DNA of 64,000 bases, taken from contig NZ_CP109078.1 in the NCBI RefSeq assembly GCF_035917455.1, positions 7,610,001 to 7,674,000 of the forward strand, read 5' to 3'. The translations under genes were made by a program, and so were the position numbers. The notes under the pieces are model-generated. The model saw only the letters and a list, made by a program, of their open reading frames with translations. It was not told the origin of the DNA and made no database searches. The stretch comes from Micromonospora sp. NBC_01796. Its GTDB lineage: Bacteria; Actinomycetota; Actinomycetes; Mycobacteriales; Micromonosporaceae. Each line of letters begins with the position of its first letter. Position 1 is the first letter of the stretch. Below are positions 41,015 to 50,306 of this stretch, in pieces.

Positions 41015-41379
41015 CCATCCAGGCTAATGCGGATCGAGCCCACTGACGGTTGCACAACACACACTCCCACATTATGTGATTCGCGTCGCCTGGTGTGGTC
41101 CGTACCGGGTTGTCCGACCTGCGGTGATCCAAACGGCCGTACCGGTCGGTTCGACCTGGCCGGACGGCGCCGTAACGGGCGAGGTCGCGTGCGAGCGTGG
41201 GGTGTCGGCGCGGCCGGCGGGCCCCATCCCGCGCAGAGACGTAGGCTGACGGACGTGAGGGACATCAGGGACAGCGCCACCGGGCCCGGCGCGGGGACGG
41301 CCGGGCTCAGCATCAACCGGTCAAGCGTTATCCGGCTCGACATCGCCCAGCGCGGTGACGGTGACGGCGAGGTGCTCGC
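41015..41379. other. Divergent metH/PAC2 intergenic region
   Basis: 365 bp. Holds both promoters; about 41060-41110 is relatively AT-rich. A 42-codon frame on the plus strand (GTG 41255 to stop 41383, overlapping PAC2 by GTGA) may be a short leader peptide, but its sequence is uninformative. No riboswitch, tRNA or repeat seen. Confidence 0.35.
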
Positions 41380-42249
41380 GTGACCGAGTTCGACGGCCTG
41401 CCCACGTTGCGCTCGCCGGTGGCCATCGCCGCCTTCGAGGGCTGGAACGACGCCGCCGACGCCTCGACCGCGGCGGTCGAGCATCTGGAGCAGGTCTGGC
41501 AGGCCCGGCAGATCGCCGAACTCGACCCGGAGGACTTCTACGACTTCCAGGTGAGCCGGCCGACGATCACGATGGCCGAGGGCGAGACCCGCCGGGTCGA
41601 GTGGCCGACCACCCGGTTCATGTTGGCCAGTCCGGAGGGGACCGACCGCGATGTGGTGCTGATCCGCGGGATCGAGCCGAGCATGCGGTGGCGGACCTTC
41701 TGCGAGCAGATCCTGGAGCTGTGCCACAGCCTGGAGATCAACCGGATCGTGCTGCTCGGGGCGTTGCTCGCCGATGTGCCGTACACCCGGCCGTTGCCGA
41801 TCAGCGGGAGCGCGTCGGACAAGGACGCGGCCGAGCGCTACCAGCTCACCCCGACCCGGTACGACGGACCGACCGGGATCGTCGGTGTGCTGCAGGATGC
41901 CTGCACCCGCGCCGAGGTCGACGCGGTGTCGTTCTGGGTGCACGTGCCGCACTACGCCAACAACCCGCCCTGCCCGAAGGCGACCCTGGCCCTGCTGCAC
42001 CGGGTCGAGGAGGTGCTCGACCTGCCGGTGCCCATGGCCGACCTGGCCGAGGAGGCCGCCGAGTGGGAGCAGCGGGTGCGCTCCGCCGCCGAGCAGGACG
42101 CCGAACTCGGCGAGTACGTCCGGGAGTTGGAGGAGCGGGTCGGCGACGCCGGTATCCAGCCGTTGACCGGGGACGAGATCGCCCAGGAGTTCGAGAAGTA
42201 CCTGCGTCGTCGGGGTGGTTCCGCCGGCCCGACCGCCGGCTCCTGGTAA
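41380..42249 (+). CDS. PAC2-family protein
   Basis: 289 aa, PAC2 (proteasome assembly chaperone 2-like) fold: SPVAIAAFEGWNDAADASTAAVEHL at the N-terminus, FMLASPEGTDRDVVLIRGIEPSMRWRTF, GALLADVPYTRPLPISGSASD and YDGPTGIVGVLQDACTRAEVDAVSFWVHVPHYANNPPCPKA. C-terminal coiled-coil-like acidic helix (LAEEAAEWEQRVRSAAEQDAELGEYVRELEERVGDA). Conserved in actinobacteria, which have proteasomes; a link to proteasome or protein quality control is suspected but unproved. GTG start. Confidence 0.9.
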   Translation: MTEFDGLPTLRSPVAIAAFEGWNDAADASTAAVEHLEQVWQARQIAELDPEDFYDFQVSRPTITMAEGETRRVEWPTTRFMLASPEGTDRDVVLIRGIEPSMRWRTFCEQILELCHSLEINRIVLLGALLADVPYTRPLPISGSASDKDAAERYQLTPTRYDGPTGIVGVLQDACTRAEVDAVSFWVHVPHYANNPPCPKATLALLHRVEEVLDLPVPMADLAEEAAEWEQRVRSAAEQDAELGEYVRELEERVGDAGIQPLTGDEIAQEFEKYLRRRGGSAGPTAGSW

Positions 42250-42278
42250 GGGTTCACACATCGGTAACAAAGGGGCAT

Positions 42279-42296
42279 CTGTCGGATAGCTGACAG
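42279..42296. promoter_or_regulatory. Inverted repeat upstream of the O-methyltransferase
   Basis: CTGTCGGATAGCTGACAG: 5-bp arms, 8-nt centre; 40 bp before the methyltransferase ATG. Possible operator, maybe for the GntR protein at 43504. Weak. Confidence 0.35.
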
Positions 42297-42336
42297 ATAA
42301 GGCGCGACACATCGATCTGAATGATCATATGTCGGG

Positions 42337-43353
42337 ATGATCACCCCTACCCCGCTTATGGGGCTCGTGACCGGTTTCTGGAGCTTCAAGACCTTCGCGG
42401 CGGCGGTCGAACTCGGCCTGTTCACCCGGATCGCCGGTGGGCAGGTGCTGACGGTGCAGACCGCCAGCACCGAGTTCGGCCTCGCCGCACGCCCGGCCGA
42501 CCTGCTGCTCTCGGCCTGCGCCTCGCTGGGCCTGCTGGAGAAGACCGACGGCGGCTACCGCAACTCCGCGCTGGCCGAGGAGTTCCTGGTCGCCGGGAAG
42601 CCGTACTACTTCGGCGGCCAGGTGCGCTACTGCGACGAGCGTACGTACCTGCCCTGGCACCGCATCGGAGAGGCGCTGCGCACCGACAAGCCGCTCACCT
42701 GGGACCCCCAGGCGAAGGGGTCGGTGTTCGACGCCGACGACCCGGAGATGCTCGCCCTGTTCTGGGAGGCGATGTACTCCACCTCGATCTTCACCGCCCG
42801 GGCGCTGGCCGGCGCATACGACTTCAGCGGGCACCGGCGGCTGCTCGACGTCGGCGGTGGGGCGGGCGCCTTCTCGATCGAACTCTGCCGGCAGTACCCC
42901 GATCTGCGGGCCACCGTCCTCGACCTGCCGCACGTCTGCGCCCAGGCCGACGGGAAGATCGCCGCAGCCGGGCTGACCGGCACGGTGGACGCCGTCAGCG
43001 GGGACTTCCTCGCCGACCCGGCACTACCCGAGGGCTACGACGCGGTCCTGCTGAGCATGATCCTGCACGACTGGGACGAGCCGACCAACGAGCTGATCCT
43101 GGCCAAGTGCTTCGCCGCGCTCTCCCCCGGCGGCACGATCATCATCTCCGAGTTGCTGCTCAACGACGACCGGACCGGGCCGCCGGAAGCCGCCCTGATG
43201 GGGATGAACATGCTGGTGGAGACCGAGGGCGGGAAGAACTACTCCGGCGCGGAGTACCGCGAGTGGCTGGGCCGGGCCGGGTTCACCGACATCCGTACGC
43301 TCGCCTTCGAGGCACCGGGCGCGAACGGCGTGGTGCTCGGCCGCAAGCCGTGA
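42337..43353 (+). CDS. SAM-dependent O-methyltransferase (small-molecule type)
   Basis: 338 aa. N-terminal winged-helix dimerisation domain (AAVELGLFTRIAGG... ARPADLLLSACASLGLLEKTDGGYRNSALAEEFLV) and C-terminal Rossmann domain with SAM motif LLDVGGGAGAF near 168, the acidic VLDLPHV, GDFLADP and the catalytic-histidine region LHDWDEPT. Architecture of plant-type and antibiotic O-methyltransferases (hydroxyindole/TcmN-like). No biosynthetic cluster is adjacent, so the acceptor is unknown. The GntR gene follows. Confidence 0.9.
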   Translation: MITPTPLMGLVTGFWSFKTFAAAVELGLFTRIAGGQVLTVQTASTEFGLAARPADLLLSACASLGLLEKTDGGYRNSALAEEFLVAGKPYYFGGQVRYCDERTYLPWHRIGEALRTDKPLTWDPQAKGSVFDADDPEMLALFWEAMYSTSIFTARALAGAYDFSGHRRLLDVGGGAGAFSIELCRQYPDLRATVLDLPHVCAQADGKIAAAGLTGTVDAVSGDFLADPALPEGYDAVLLSMILHDWDEPTNELILAKCFAALSPGGTIIISELLLNDDRTGPPEAALMGMNMLVETEGGKNYSGAEYREWLGRAGFTDIRTLAFEAPGANGVVLGRKP

Positions 43354-43503
43354 TCCGTCACCTGCCGAACGCGTAGGAGTTTCGCGGAAGGTCCGGCCCT
43401 CGGCGTGTCGCTGTGGGCCGGACCACCACGCGTAGGGCATCCTAGGAACCTAGTCGTGCTGGTAGGGGTAGGAACCTCGTTGGGCTGGCAGAGGGAGGAC
43501 CAG

Positions 43504-44295
43504 GTGCAGATCAACCCGGGGGCCGCCGAGTTCCCGCACCGGCAGATCGCGAGCCAACTGCGTACCCGGGTCCGTCAGGGCGACTGGGCGGCCGGTGAGC
43601 GGCTGCCGAGCATCCCGGCCATCGCGGAGATGTTCGGGGTGGCCAAGCAGACCGTGCAGCGCGCCATCGACCAGCTCCGGGTCGAGGGCGTACTGATCAC
43701 CAAGCCCGGCTCCGGCACCTACGTACGCGGCACCCGACGCCGGCTCAACCGGCTCTCCCGGGGCCGCTACGGCGGTCACCGGGGCTACCACGCCGACCTC
43801 GCAGCCCGTTACCGCCAGCACCTGATCCAGGTCGGCCGGGCACCGGCACCGCCGGAGGTGGCCGACGCGTTCGGGGTGCCGGACGGCACCGAACTGGTCA
43901 TCCGGCGGCACCTGGTCCGGACCGAGGAGGTGCCGGTCGAGGTGGGTGCCTCCTGGTTCCGGGTCGCCGACGCCGCCGGCACCAGCCTGGAACGGATGGA
44001 GTCCTTCGGCCGGCCGCTCTACCAGGAGGCCGAGGAGGCCATCGGGCGCGGGTACGCCTCCGCCACCGACACCATCAGCGCCCGGCAGCCGAGCCGGGAG
44101 GAGGCGGAGATCCTCCAGATCCGGCCGGACACCCCGGTCCTGCACCTGCTGCACGTCGCGTACGACGACCGGCACAAGCCGATCGAGGTGGCCCAGGCGA
44201 CCTGGCCCGGACCGATGACCACGCTGACCGAGGAGTACCGGATCCCCGGACCCGCGGCCGACCCCGAACCCGATCCCGGCCTGGTGCTCGGCTGA
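43504..44295 (+). CDS. GntR-family regulator (HutC/UTRA subfamily)
   Basis: 263 aa. GntR winged helix residues about 8-75 (EFPHRQIASQLRTRVRQGDWAAGERLPSIPAIAEMFGVAKQTVQRAIDQLRVEGVLITKPGSGTYVRG) and C-terminal UTRA ligand-binding domain (LVIRRHLVRTEEVPVEVGASWFRVADAAG... LHLLHVAYDDRHKPIEVAQATWPG). GTG 43504 follows GGGAGGACCAG. Same direction as the methyltransferase with 150 bp between. Ligand probably a sugar or small metabolite; targets not known. Confidence 0.92.
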   Translation: MQINPGAAEFPHRQIASQLRTRVRQGDWAAGERLPSIPAIAEMFGVAKQTVQRAIDQLRVEGVLITKPGSGTYVRGTRRRLNRLSRGRYGGHRGYHADLAARYRQHLIQVGRAPAPPEVADAFGVPDGTELVIRRHLVRTEEVPVEVGASWFRVADAAGTSLERMESFGRPLYQEAEEAIGRGYASATDTISARQPSREEAEILQIRPDTPVLHLLHVAYDDRHKPIEVAQATWPGPMTTLTEEYRIPGPAADPEPDPGLVLG

Positions 44296-44325
44296 CCCTG
44301 AACGACCTGCTGCCCGCGTTCATGG

Positions 44326-44369
44326 TCGCGAAGAGTTCGGCCGGTCCTGGCGAGCCGAACTCTTCGCGA
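44326..44369. terminator. 16-bp perfect hairpin between convergent gntR and mshC
   Basis: Arms TCGCGAAGAGTTCGGC (44326-44341) and complement (44354-44369), 12-nt loop. Works as a bidirectional terminator; its sequence also looks like a dispersed repeat rather than a plain terminator. Confidence 0.7.
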
Positions 44370-44395
44370 TCGTGGAAGTGCCCCGGGACGGGAGG

Positions 44396-45634
44396 CTAGA
44401 GCTTCACGCCGAGCAGGGCGTCGACGGTGTCGGCGAACAGCGCCGGGGCGGCCGGGTCGTCGCCGTCACCGGCGAGGGTGCTGTCCACCCAGTCGTCCAC
44501 CAGCGCCAGCGCACCCGGAGTGTCCAGGTCGTCGGCGAGCCGGGCCCGTACGCCGGCAAGCAGCTCGGCCCCGGACGGCCCGGCGGGCGCGGCGGCGGCC
44601 TCCCGCCACCGGGCCAGCCGCTGTTGTGCGGTCTTGAGCACCTCGTCGGTCCAGGTCCGGTCCGACCGGTAGTGGTCGACGACCAGACCCAGGCGCAGCG
44701 CCATCGGGTCGACCCGGTCGGCCCGCAGCCGGGACACGAAGACCAGGTTCCCCTTGGACTTCGACATCTTCTCGCCGTCCAGGCCGATCATGCCGGCGTG
44801 TACGTAGTGCCGGGCGAACGGCGACTCGCCGGTCAACCGCTCCGCGTGCGCGGCCGAACACTCGTGATGGGGGAAGAGCAGGTCGTTGCCGCCGCCCTGC
44901 ACGTCGATGGTGTTGCCGAGCAGGTCCAGGGCGATCGAGGCGCACTCGATGTGCCAGCCCGGTCGGCCCGGCCCGAGGGGTCCCCCGTCCCAGGCCGGCT
45001 CGCCCTCGCGGGCCCCACGCCAGAGCAGCGGGTCGAGCGGGTCGCGCTTGCCCGGCCGGTCGGGGTCGCCGCCCCGCTCGGCGGACAGGACGAGCATCTC
45101 CTCACGGGAGAGGTTCGACTCGTAACCGAACCGGGGCGCGGCGGTGAGGTCGAAGTACACGTCCCCGGTCCCGTCCTCCAGCCGGTACGCGGCACCGTCG
45201 TCGTAGAGGGCGCAGACCTTGCCGACGATCGCCGGGATCGACTCGACCGCGCCGACGTAGTGCGCCGGGGGGATGATCCGCAGCGCCTCCATGTCCTCGC
45301 GGAACAGGGCCGTCTCCCGCATCGCCAGGACGATCCAGTCCTCGCCGTCGCGCTGGGCCCGCTCCAGTAGTGGATCGTCGATGTCGGTGACGTTCTGGAC
45401 GTAACGCACCTCGTGCCCGTTGTCCCGCCACATCCGCTGCACCAGATCAAAAGTGATCATGGTGGCGGCGTGACCGAGGTGGGTCGCGTCGTACGGCGTG
45501 ATGCCACAGACGTACATCGTCGCCGGCCCGGTGGGGCGGCTCGGGTGGGCGGCGCCGCGCGCCGAGTCGAACAACGCCAGTGGCTCACCGGTTCCCGGCA
45601 GCCGTGGCACCTGATGCCCCGTCCATGCGTCCAT
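44396..45634 (-). CDS. mshC: Cysteine:1-D-myo-inosityl 2-amino-2-deoxy-alpha-D-glucopyranoside ligase
   Basis: 412-aa ATP-dependent ligase that joins cysteine to GlcN-inositol in mycothiol synthesis. Class-I tRNA-synthetase-like fold derived from CysRS: HIGH-type motif HLGH at 52-55 ([14 protein letters not shown]), catalytic/zinc region [39 protein letters not shown] and KMSKS at 289-293. The anticodon-binding part of CysRS is replaced by the short MshC C-terminal domain. Last in the block LLM-uppP-phosphatase-DUF3090-SCO1664-mshC. Confidence 0.97.
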   Translation of the reverse strand: MDAWTGHQVPRLPGTGEPLALFDSARGAAHPSRPTGPATMYVCGITPYDATHLGHAATMITFDLVQRMWRDNGHEVRYVQNVTDIDDPLLERAQRDGEDWIVLAMRETALFREDMEALRIIPPAHYVGAVESIPAIVGKVCALYDDGAAYRLEDGTGDVYFDLTAAPRFGYESNLSREEMLVLSAERGGDPDRPGKRDPLDPLLWRGAREGEPAWDGGPLGPGRPGWHIECASIALDLLGNTIDVQGGGNDLLFPHHECSAAHAERLTGESPFARHYVHAGMIGLDGEKMSKSKGNLVFVSRLRADRVDPMALRLGLVVDHYRSDRTWTDEVLKTAQQRLARWREAAAAPAGPSGAELLAGVRARLADDLDTPGALALVDDWVDSTLAGDGDDPAAPALFADTVDALLGVKL

Positions 45635-45757
45635 GACGGCCAGCCTAGCCAGCCCGGCCCGGTCGATCGGGACAGCCCGAGGTGATCAATGCGACAGGGC
45701 GTGCACCCGGACCGGCGGAAACGGCTCGGATGCCTGGTCAGGCGCGGTGGGTCGGGC

Positions 45758-46576
45758 TCAGATCGGTGGCCACGGGATCGCCGGCCAGTCCTCGGGCGGG
45801 ACCGGGAACCGGGCCGTCTCCAGCAACCGGTTCACCCGCGCCGAGACCTCCGCGACCTCGCTGATGGTCAGGTGTTCGGCCAGTTCCTCGCCGAGCGCCC
45901 CGACGAGGCCGGCGGCGAGCTCGCTCAGGACCTCGATCGCGTCCGGCGGCAGGGCCCGCCGGGACCAGCCCCAGAGCACCGTACGGAGCTTGTCCTCGAC
46001 GTGGAAGCTGACCCCGTGGTCGACGCCGTAGATCCGGTCGTCGGGGCCGATCAGCACGTGGCCGCCCTTGCGGTCGGCGTTGTTAATCACGGCGTCGAAG
46101 ACCGCCATCCGGGCCAACCGGGGGTCGTCGGCGTGTGCGAGCGCGTACGGCACGCCGTCGTCGTCCTGGGCGGCGGCGACCCGGAACCACCGGGGCGGGA
46201 GGCTGCCCGCCGGGACGAACCCGACGAGCGGTTCGGCGTCGGCGGGCTCGTCGATCCAGAGCTGACAGGCGCCGGGGCCGAACGGGCCGTCGCGCAGCAC
46301 CGTCGGCGGGACCACGTCCCAGCCCGTGGCCCGGGAGACCAGGTAGGCGCTCACCTCGCGGCCGGCGAGGGTGCCGTCGGGGAAGTCCCACAGCGGTCGC
46401 TCCCCGCGTACCGGCTTGTAGACGCACCGGGCGGTCACCCCGTCGAGGGTCAGGAAGCCCCGCAGGGTGGTGTTGGAGGCGTCGGTGAGCCGCCCCTCCA
46501 GCTCGAACTCACCGCCCCGAAGCAGGCGTAGCGCGTCGCTCTCGTCGAGCACCGGCTGCACGTCGGACGAGGTCAC
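45758..46576 (-). CDS. SCO1664-family protein (phosphatidylinositol-kinase-like fold)
   Basis: 272-aa conserved actinobacterial protein. CVYKPVRGERPLWDFPDGTLAGREVSAYLVSRATGWDVVPPTV (lysine and glutamate of a kinase-like N-lobe) and MAVFDAVINNADRKGGHVLIGPDDRIYGVDHGVSF, in which N-N-A-D-R-K and GVDHG resemble the catalytic loop and metal motif of PI3/4-kinase-like and HipA-like kinases. A kinase activity is thus plausible but not shown. Neighbours are DUF3090 and mshC, an arrangement that recurs in actinobacteria including Mycobacterium. Confidence 0.88.
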   Translation of the reverse strand: MTSSDVQPVLDESDALRLLRGGEFELEGRLTDASNTTLRGFLTLDGVTARCVYKPVRGERPLWDFPDGTLAGREVSAYLVSRATGWDVVPPTVLRDGPFGPGACQLWIDEPADAEPLVGFVPAGSLPPRWFRVAAAQDDDGVPYALAHADDPRLARMAVFDAVINNADRKGGHVLIGPDDRIYGVDHGVSFHVEDKLRTVLWGWSRRALPPDAIEVLSELAAGLVGALGEELAEHLTISEVAEVSARVNRLLETARFPVPPEDWPAIPWPPI

Positions 46577-46634
46577 CGCAGCGGCACCCGGCCGCTCGGG
46601 GCCCGGCCGATCCGGGTCGTCGGGGTGCCGACCA

Positions 46635-47219
46635 TCAGCGGTGGTAGCCGTTGTGACGTGGGCAAAGGTGACCGGCGGGGTCGAGGGGCTGGCCGCAGAG
46701 CGGGCACGGCGGCCGGCCGGCGTTCACCACCCGGCGGGCCCGCTCGATGAACTCCCGCGCCGCCTGTGGGGTCAACCGCACCCGCAGTCGGTCGAGGTCG
46801 TCATCGGGCTCCTCGTCCTCCTCGTCGGTCTCGTCCACCTCGTCCGGCTCACCCAGCTCGACCTCCGCCTCGGCCTCACCGGCCGCGATCGCCTCGATGA
46901 CCACCGTGGCGGTGTCGACGTCGAAGGCGAGGCCCAGGGTGCCGACGCGGAACTCCTCGTCGACCGGGTTGTCCAGCGGGTCGTTGTCGGAGGTGACCAC
47001 CACCGGCTCGGGCAGCTCGACGCCGAAGCGGCGCTGCGCCTCGGTCAGCAGCTCTTCCAGCTTCTCGGCCAGCAGCGACACCTGGACCTTCTCCAGGGCG
47101 ACACTGACCACCCGGCCGCCGCCCTTGGCCTGGAGAAAGAACGTCCGCTCTCCGGGCGGGCCCACGGTCCCAGCGACGAACCGCTCTGGCGGCTCGAAGG
47201 CGTGCACCTGGTGGGTCAT
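46635..47219 (-). CDS. DUF3090-family protein
   Basis: 194-aa conserved actinobacterial protein: MTHQVHAFEPPERFVAGTVGPPGERTFFLQAKGGGRVVSVALEKVQVSLLAEKLEELL, an acidic insertion (DEVDETDEEDEEPDDD), a region QAAREFIERARRVVNAGRPPCPLCGQPLDPAGHLCPRHNGYHR with a zinc-ribbon-like CPLC...C..H tail. ATG 47219 is used. Found nearly always beside SCO1664 and the MSMEG_4193-type phosphatase, implying a shared pathway. Function unknown. Confidence 0.9.
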   Translation of the reverse strand: MTHQVHAFEPPERFVAGTVGPPGERTFFLQAKGGGRVVSVALEKVQVSLLAEKLEELLTEAQRRFGVELPEPVVVTSDNDPLDNPVDEEFRVGTLGLAFDVDTATVVIEAIAAGEAEAEVELGEPDEVDETDEEDEEPDDDLDRLRVRLTPQAAREFIERARRVVNAGRPPCPLCGQPLDPAGHLCPRHNGYHR

Positions 47220-47373
47220 ACCCACGACCCTATCCGGCCCGATCCGCCGCCGCGCAGCGCACCGACCCGAATCGCCGGGCACCCCCGGCGCGCCCGCCCG
47301 TGCGGCCCTGTCGTGCCTGGTGGAACGGCTACCGGGGCCCGATCGGCGGGGCCGGTGGTGAGGTCGGCCGGGG

Positions 47374-48090
47374 TCATCGTTGCAGTCCCGGTTCGCCGCT
47401 GCCGGCACCGCCGCCGACCGCGGCGTCGGAGTCGGCCGCGCGGGGCCGCCGCCGCCGGGTCCGGCGAGGGGGTACGAGGTTGCCCAGGTCGCCGGCCGAG
47501 TCGTTGAGCCGGAGCACGAACGGGCGGGTCGGGGTGTAGCGGATCGCGGTCACCGAGGCCGGGTCGGCCACGATCCGCTGGAAAAGATCAAGATGTACGC
47601 CGAGCGCGTCCGCCACGATGGCCTTGATCACATCGCCGTGGCTGCAGGCCAGCCAGATCGCCTCCGGCCCGTGCTCGGCGGTGACCCTGGCGTCCCAGCG
47701 GCGTACCGCCGACACGGCGCGGGTCGCCATCGCGGCCATCGCCTCGCCACCGGGGAAGACCACCGAACTCGGGTGCTGCTGCACCACGGGCCACAGTGGA
47801 TCCTTGGCCAGCTTCTTCAGCGGCTGCCCCTCCCAGTCGCCGTACCCGCACTCGATCAGGTCGTCCTCGAGGGTGGGCGGGACCTGCGGCAGCGCCAGTT
47901 CCAGGGTCTGCAGGCAGCGGATGAGCGGGCTGCTGACCACGGCCGCCAGCGGGAGCGGGCGCAGCCGGGCACCGGCCGCCACGGCCTGCGCCCGACCGGT
48001 CTCGTCCAGCTCGACCGGCTGGCGCCCGGCCAGGCCACCGCTGGCGTTCGCGGTGGTCCGACCGTGTCGCAGAAGTAGGAGGGTTGCCAC
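47374..48090 (-). CDS. Histidine phosphatase, MSMEG_4193 family
   Basis: 238 aa, branch-1 histidine phosphatase: LLLLRHGRTTANASGGLAGR at the N-terminus, SSPLIRCLQTLELA, IECGYGDWEGQPLKKLAKDPLWP and IWLACSHGDVIKAIVADALGVHLDLFQRI, with the second catalytic histidine in ACSHGD. This set matches the MSMEG_4193-type putative phosphomutases. GTG 48090 or 48099 can start it. Positioned before DUF3090 and SCO1664; with a kinase-like and a phosphatase gene together, a phosphorylated intermediate may be involved. Confidence 0.92.
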   Translation of the reverse strand: MATLLLLRHGRTTANASGGLAGRQPVELDETGRAQAVAAGARLRPLPLAAVVSSPLIRCLQTLELALPQVPPTLEDDLIECGYGDWEGQPLKKLAKDPLWPVVQQHPSSVVFPGGEAMAAMATRAVSAVRRWDARVTAEHGPEAIWLACSHGDVIKAIVADALGVHLDLFQRIVADPASVTAIRYTPTRPFVLRLNDSAGDLGNLVPPRRTRRRRPRAADSDAAVGGGAGSGEPGLQR

Positions 48091-48158
48091 GAGACCCACC
48101 CTACGGTGCCGTCCCTTACCGGCGGATCAGGTGGCGCCTGAACGGTGGCTCAGAGGAC

Positions 48159-48202
48159 GCTCACCGGCGGCTCAGGTGGCGCTCACCGGCGGCTCAGGTG
48201 GC
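48159..48202. repeat. 22-bp perfect tandem duplication at the uppP 3' end
   Basis: GCTCACCGGCGGCTCAGGTG plus GC, present twice (48159-48180, 48181-48202); the second covers the uppP stop codon, and degenerate copies extend to about 48118. Possible slippage. Confidence 0.7.
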
Positions 48203-49027
48203 GGTGATGGTGCCGGTGATGAGCAGGGCCAGGACCAGGCTGCCCAGGGCGACCCGGTAGAGCACGAAGGCGTACAGGGTGTGGTGGGCGACATAACGCA
48301 GCAGCCAGGCGATGGAGACGTACCCGACCGCGAACGCGAGCACGGTGGCCACGATCATCTGGGCGACGGTCGGGATGGAGCCGTCGCCGCTGTTGTCGAA
48401 GACGTCCGGGATGCTGAACAGGCCGGACATCACCACCGCCGGGATGGCCAGCAGGAACGAGTACCGGGCGGCGGCCTCGCGGGTCAGGTTCAGGAAGAGG
48501 CCGGCGGTGAGGGTGCCGCCGGAGCGGGACACGCCGGGGACCAGCGCCGCCGCCTGGGCCAGCCCCATCACGACGCCGTCCCGCATGGTGAAGTCCTTGA
48601 TCGTCCGGGTCTGCCGGCCCCAGTACTCGGCGAAGGCGAGCACAAAGGCGAAGACGATCAAGACGGTGGCGACCAACCACAGGTTCCGGGCGGCGGTCCG
48701 GATCTGGTCCTTCAACACCAGTCCGAAGACCCCGATCGGGATCGAGCCGACGATGACGTACCAGCCCATCCGGTAGTCCAGGCTGCCGCGTACGGAACGG
48801 TCCCAGATCCCGACCACCCAGATCCGGGTGATCCGCCAGATGTCCCTGGCGAAGTAGACCAGCACGGCCGCCTCGGTGCCGAGCTGGGTGACCGCGGTGA
48901 ACGAGGCCCCGGCGTCCCGGTCGAAGAAGATCGCCGAGGTGATCCGCAGGTGCGCCGACGAACTCACCGGCAGGAACTCGGTCAGCCCCTGTACGAGGCC
49001 GAGCACGATCGCCTCGATCCAGCTCAT
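48194..49027 (-). CDS. uppP: Undecaprenyl-diphosphate phosphatase
   Basis: 277-aa membrane enzyme of the BacA/UppP family: recycles undecaprenyl diphosphate for peptidoglycan synthesis and gives bacitracin resistance. Motif 1 [14 protein letters not shown] at residues about 13-26 with the catalytic glutamate, motif 2 [11 protein letters not shown] near 160, and eight predicted helices. It lies 16 bp after the LLM gene in one direction, and upstream of the phosphatase-DUF3090-SCO1664-mshC block as in mycobacteria. A 22-bp duplication abuts the stop codon. Confidence 0.96.
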   Translation of the reverse strand: MSWIEAIVLGLVQGLTEFLPVSSSAHLRITSAIFFDRDAGASFTAVTQLGTEAAVLVYFARDIWRITRIWVVGIWDRSVRGSLDYRMGWYVIVGSIPIGVFGLVLKDQIRTAARNLWLVATVLIVFAFVLAFAEYWGRQTRTIKDFTMRDGVVMGLAQAAALVPGVSRSGGTLTAGLFLNLTREAAARYSFLLAIPAVVMSGLFSIPDVFDNSGDGSIPTVAQMIVATVLAFAVGYVSIAWLLRYVAHHTLYAFVLYRVALGSLVLALLITGTITAT

Positions 49028-49043
49028 CCGCTCACCGCCCCGC

Positions 49044-50096
49044 TCACTCGCCCACCCCGGACAGGTCCAGCGCCTCGGCGGCGGTCCGCAACGCCTGCAC
49101 CCCGCTCTCGACGTCGGCGACGAAGAGGGTGACCGACAGGGTGGTCACCCCGGACGCGGCGTACTCGCGCATCCGGTCGGCGATCCGCTCCTTGGGGCCG
49201 AGCAGCGAGGTCCGGTCGATGAACTCCAGCGGCACCGCCGCCGCCGCGTCCCGCTGCCGCTTGGCCAGGTACAGCTCCTGCACCTCGCGGGCGGCGTCGC
49301 CGTACCCCATCCGGGTGGCGAGCTGGTTGTAGAAGTTCTGCTCCCGACTGCCCATGCCACCGACGTAGAGCGCGGCGTACCAGCGGACGAGTTCGGCGGA
49401 GGCGGCGATGTCGTCGCCGAGCACCAGCGGGACGCTCGGTACGACGTCGAAGCCGGCCAGTTCCCTGCCTGCCTTGGCCCTGCCGGCGGCGACCGCGGCC
49501 AACTGCTCGGCGGCGAACTCGGGCGCGAAGAAGACCGCCAACCACCCGTCGGCGATCTCACCGGCGAGTTCCAGGTTCTTCGGCCCGACCGCGGCGAGAT
49601 AGATCGGCACGTGCTCGCGGTACGGGTGGAAGCCGAGCCGGAGCGCCTTGCCCGGTCCGTCGGGCAGCGGGAGCTGGTAGTGGACCCCGTCGTACTCGAC
49701 CTGCTTGCGGCCGAGCGCGAGCTTGACGATGTCGACGTACTCCCGGGTGCGGGCCAGCGGCTTGGCGAAACGTACGCCGTGCCAGCCCTCGGAGACCTGT
49801 GGCCCGGAGACGCCGAGCCCGAGCCGGAACCGGCCACCGGAGAGGGTGTCGATGGTCGCCGCGGTCATCGCGGTCGCCGCCGGGGTACGCGCCGGGATCT
49901 GCATCACCGCCGCACCGAGGTCGATCCGCTCGGTCTGCCCCGCCATCCAGGCGAGCATGCTGGGTGAGTCCGACCCGTACGCCTCGGCGGCCCAGACCAC
50001 CGAATAGCCGAGCCGGTCCGCCTCCTGCGCCAGGAGGAGGTGGTCGGCGGGTGTGCTCCACGCCGTCTGGTAGCCGAGGCTGAGCCCGAGTCGCAC
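49044..50096 (-). CDS. LLM-class F420-dependent oxidoreductase
   Basis: 350-aa luciferase-like monooxygenase fold enzyme: [13 protein letters not shown], the [89 protein letters not shown] core is characteristic of the actinobacterial F420 subfamily. Predicted to use reduced or oxidised F420. GTG 50096 has GGGGAGGACCA before it. First of the series of minus-strand genes leading to mshC. Substrate unknown. Confidence 0.93.
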   Translation of the reverse strand: MRLGLSLGYQTAWSTPADHLLLAQEADRLGYSVVWAAEAYGSDSPSMLAWMAGQTERIDLGAAVMQIPARTPAATAMTAATIDTLSGGRFRLGLGVSGPQVSEGWHGVRFAKPLARTREYVDIVKLALGRKQVEYDGVHYQLPLPDGPGKALRLGFHPYREHVPIYLAAVGPKNLELAGEIADGWLAVFFAPEFAAEQLAAVAAGRAKAGRELAGFDVVPSVPLVLGDDIAASAELVRWYAALYVGGMGSREQNFYNQLATRMGYGDAAREVQELYLAKRQRDAAAAVPLEFIDRTSLLGPKERIADRMREYAASGVTTLSVTLFVADVESGVQALRTAAEALDLSGVGE

Positions 50097-50306
50097 TGGT
50101 CCTCCCCATCCGCGTGCCAAGTCGCATCAGGGTACGCAATGACCGGGAACAGCCCGGTCACCCGGTGGGCAACGCGCCGTCGGAATGGTGCAGTGGTGTC
50201 GGAAGGCCGTCATTCGGGCGTTCATGCAGGTCCGAAACACGCGGCGCGGCACACATCAGCGGGAGCGAGGATATCGGTTCGGCGATGTTCTGAATAAGGT
50301 TCACCC

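Noticed and set aside
41015-41379. Cobalamin riboswitch upstream of metH
   Set aside because: No B12-box-like conserved sequence or the expected multi-stem structure could be found by eye.
37466-41383. Very long open frame (about 1300 codons) on the plus strand opposite metH, and another of about 1070 codons on the minus strand out of frame with metH
   Set aside because: Products have unnatural Arg/Gly/Ala/Pro-rich composition with no domain; they are shadows of the strongly GC3-biased metH gene.
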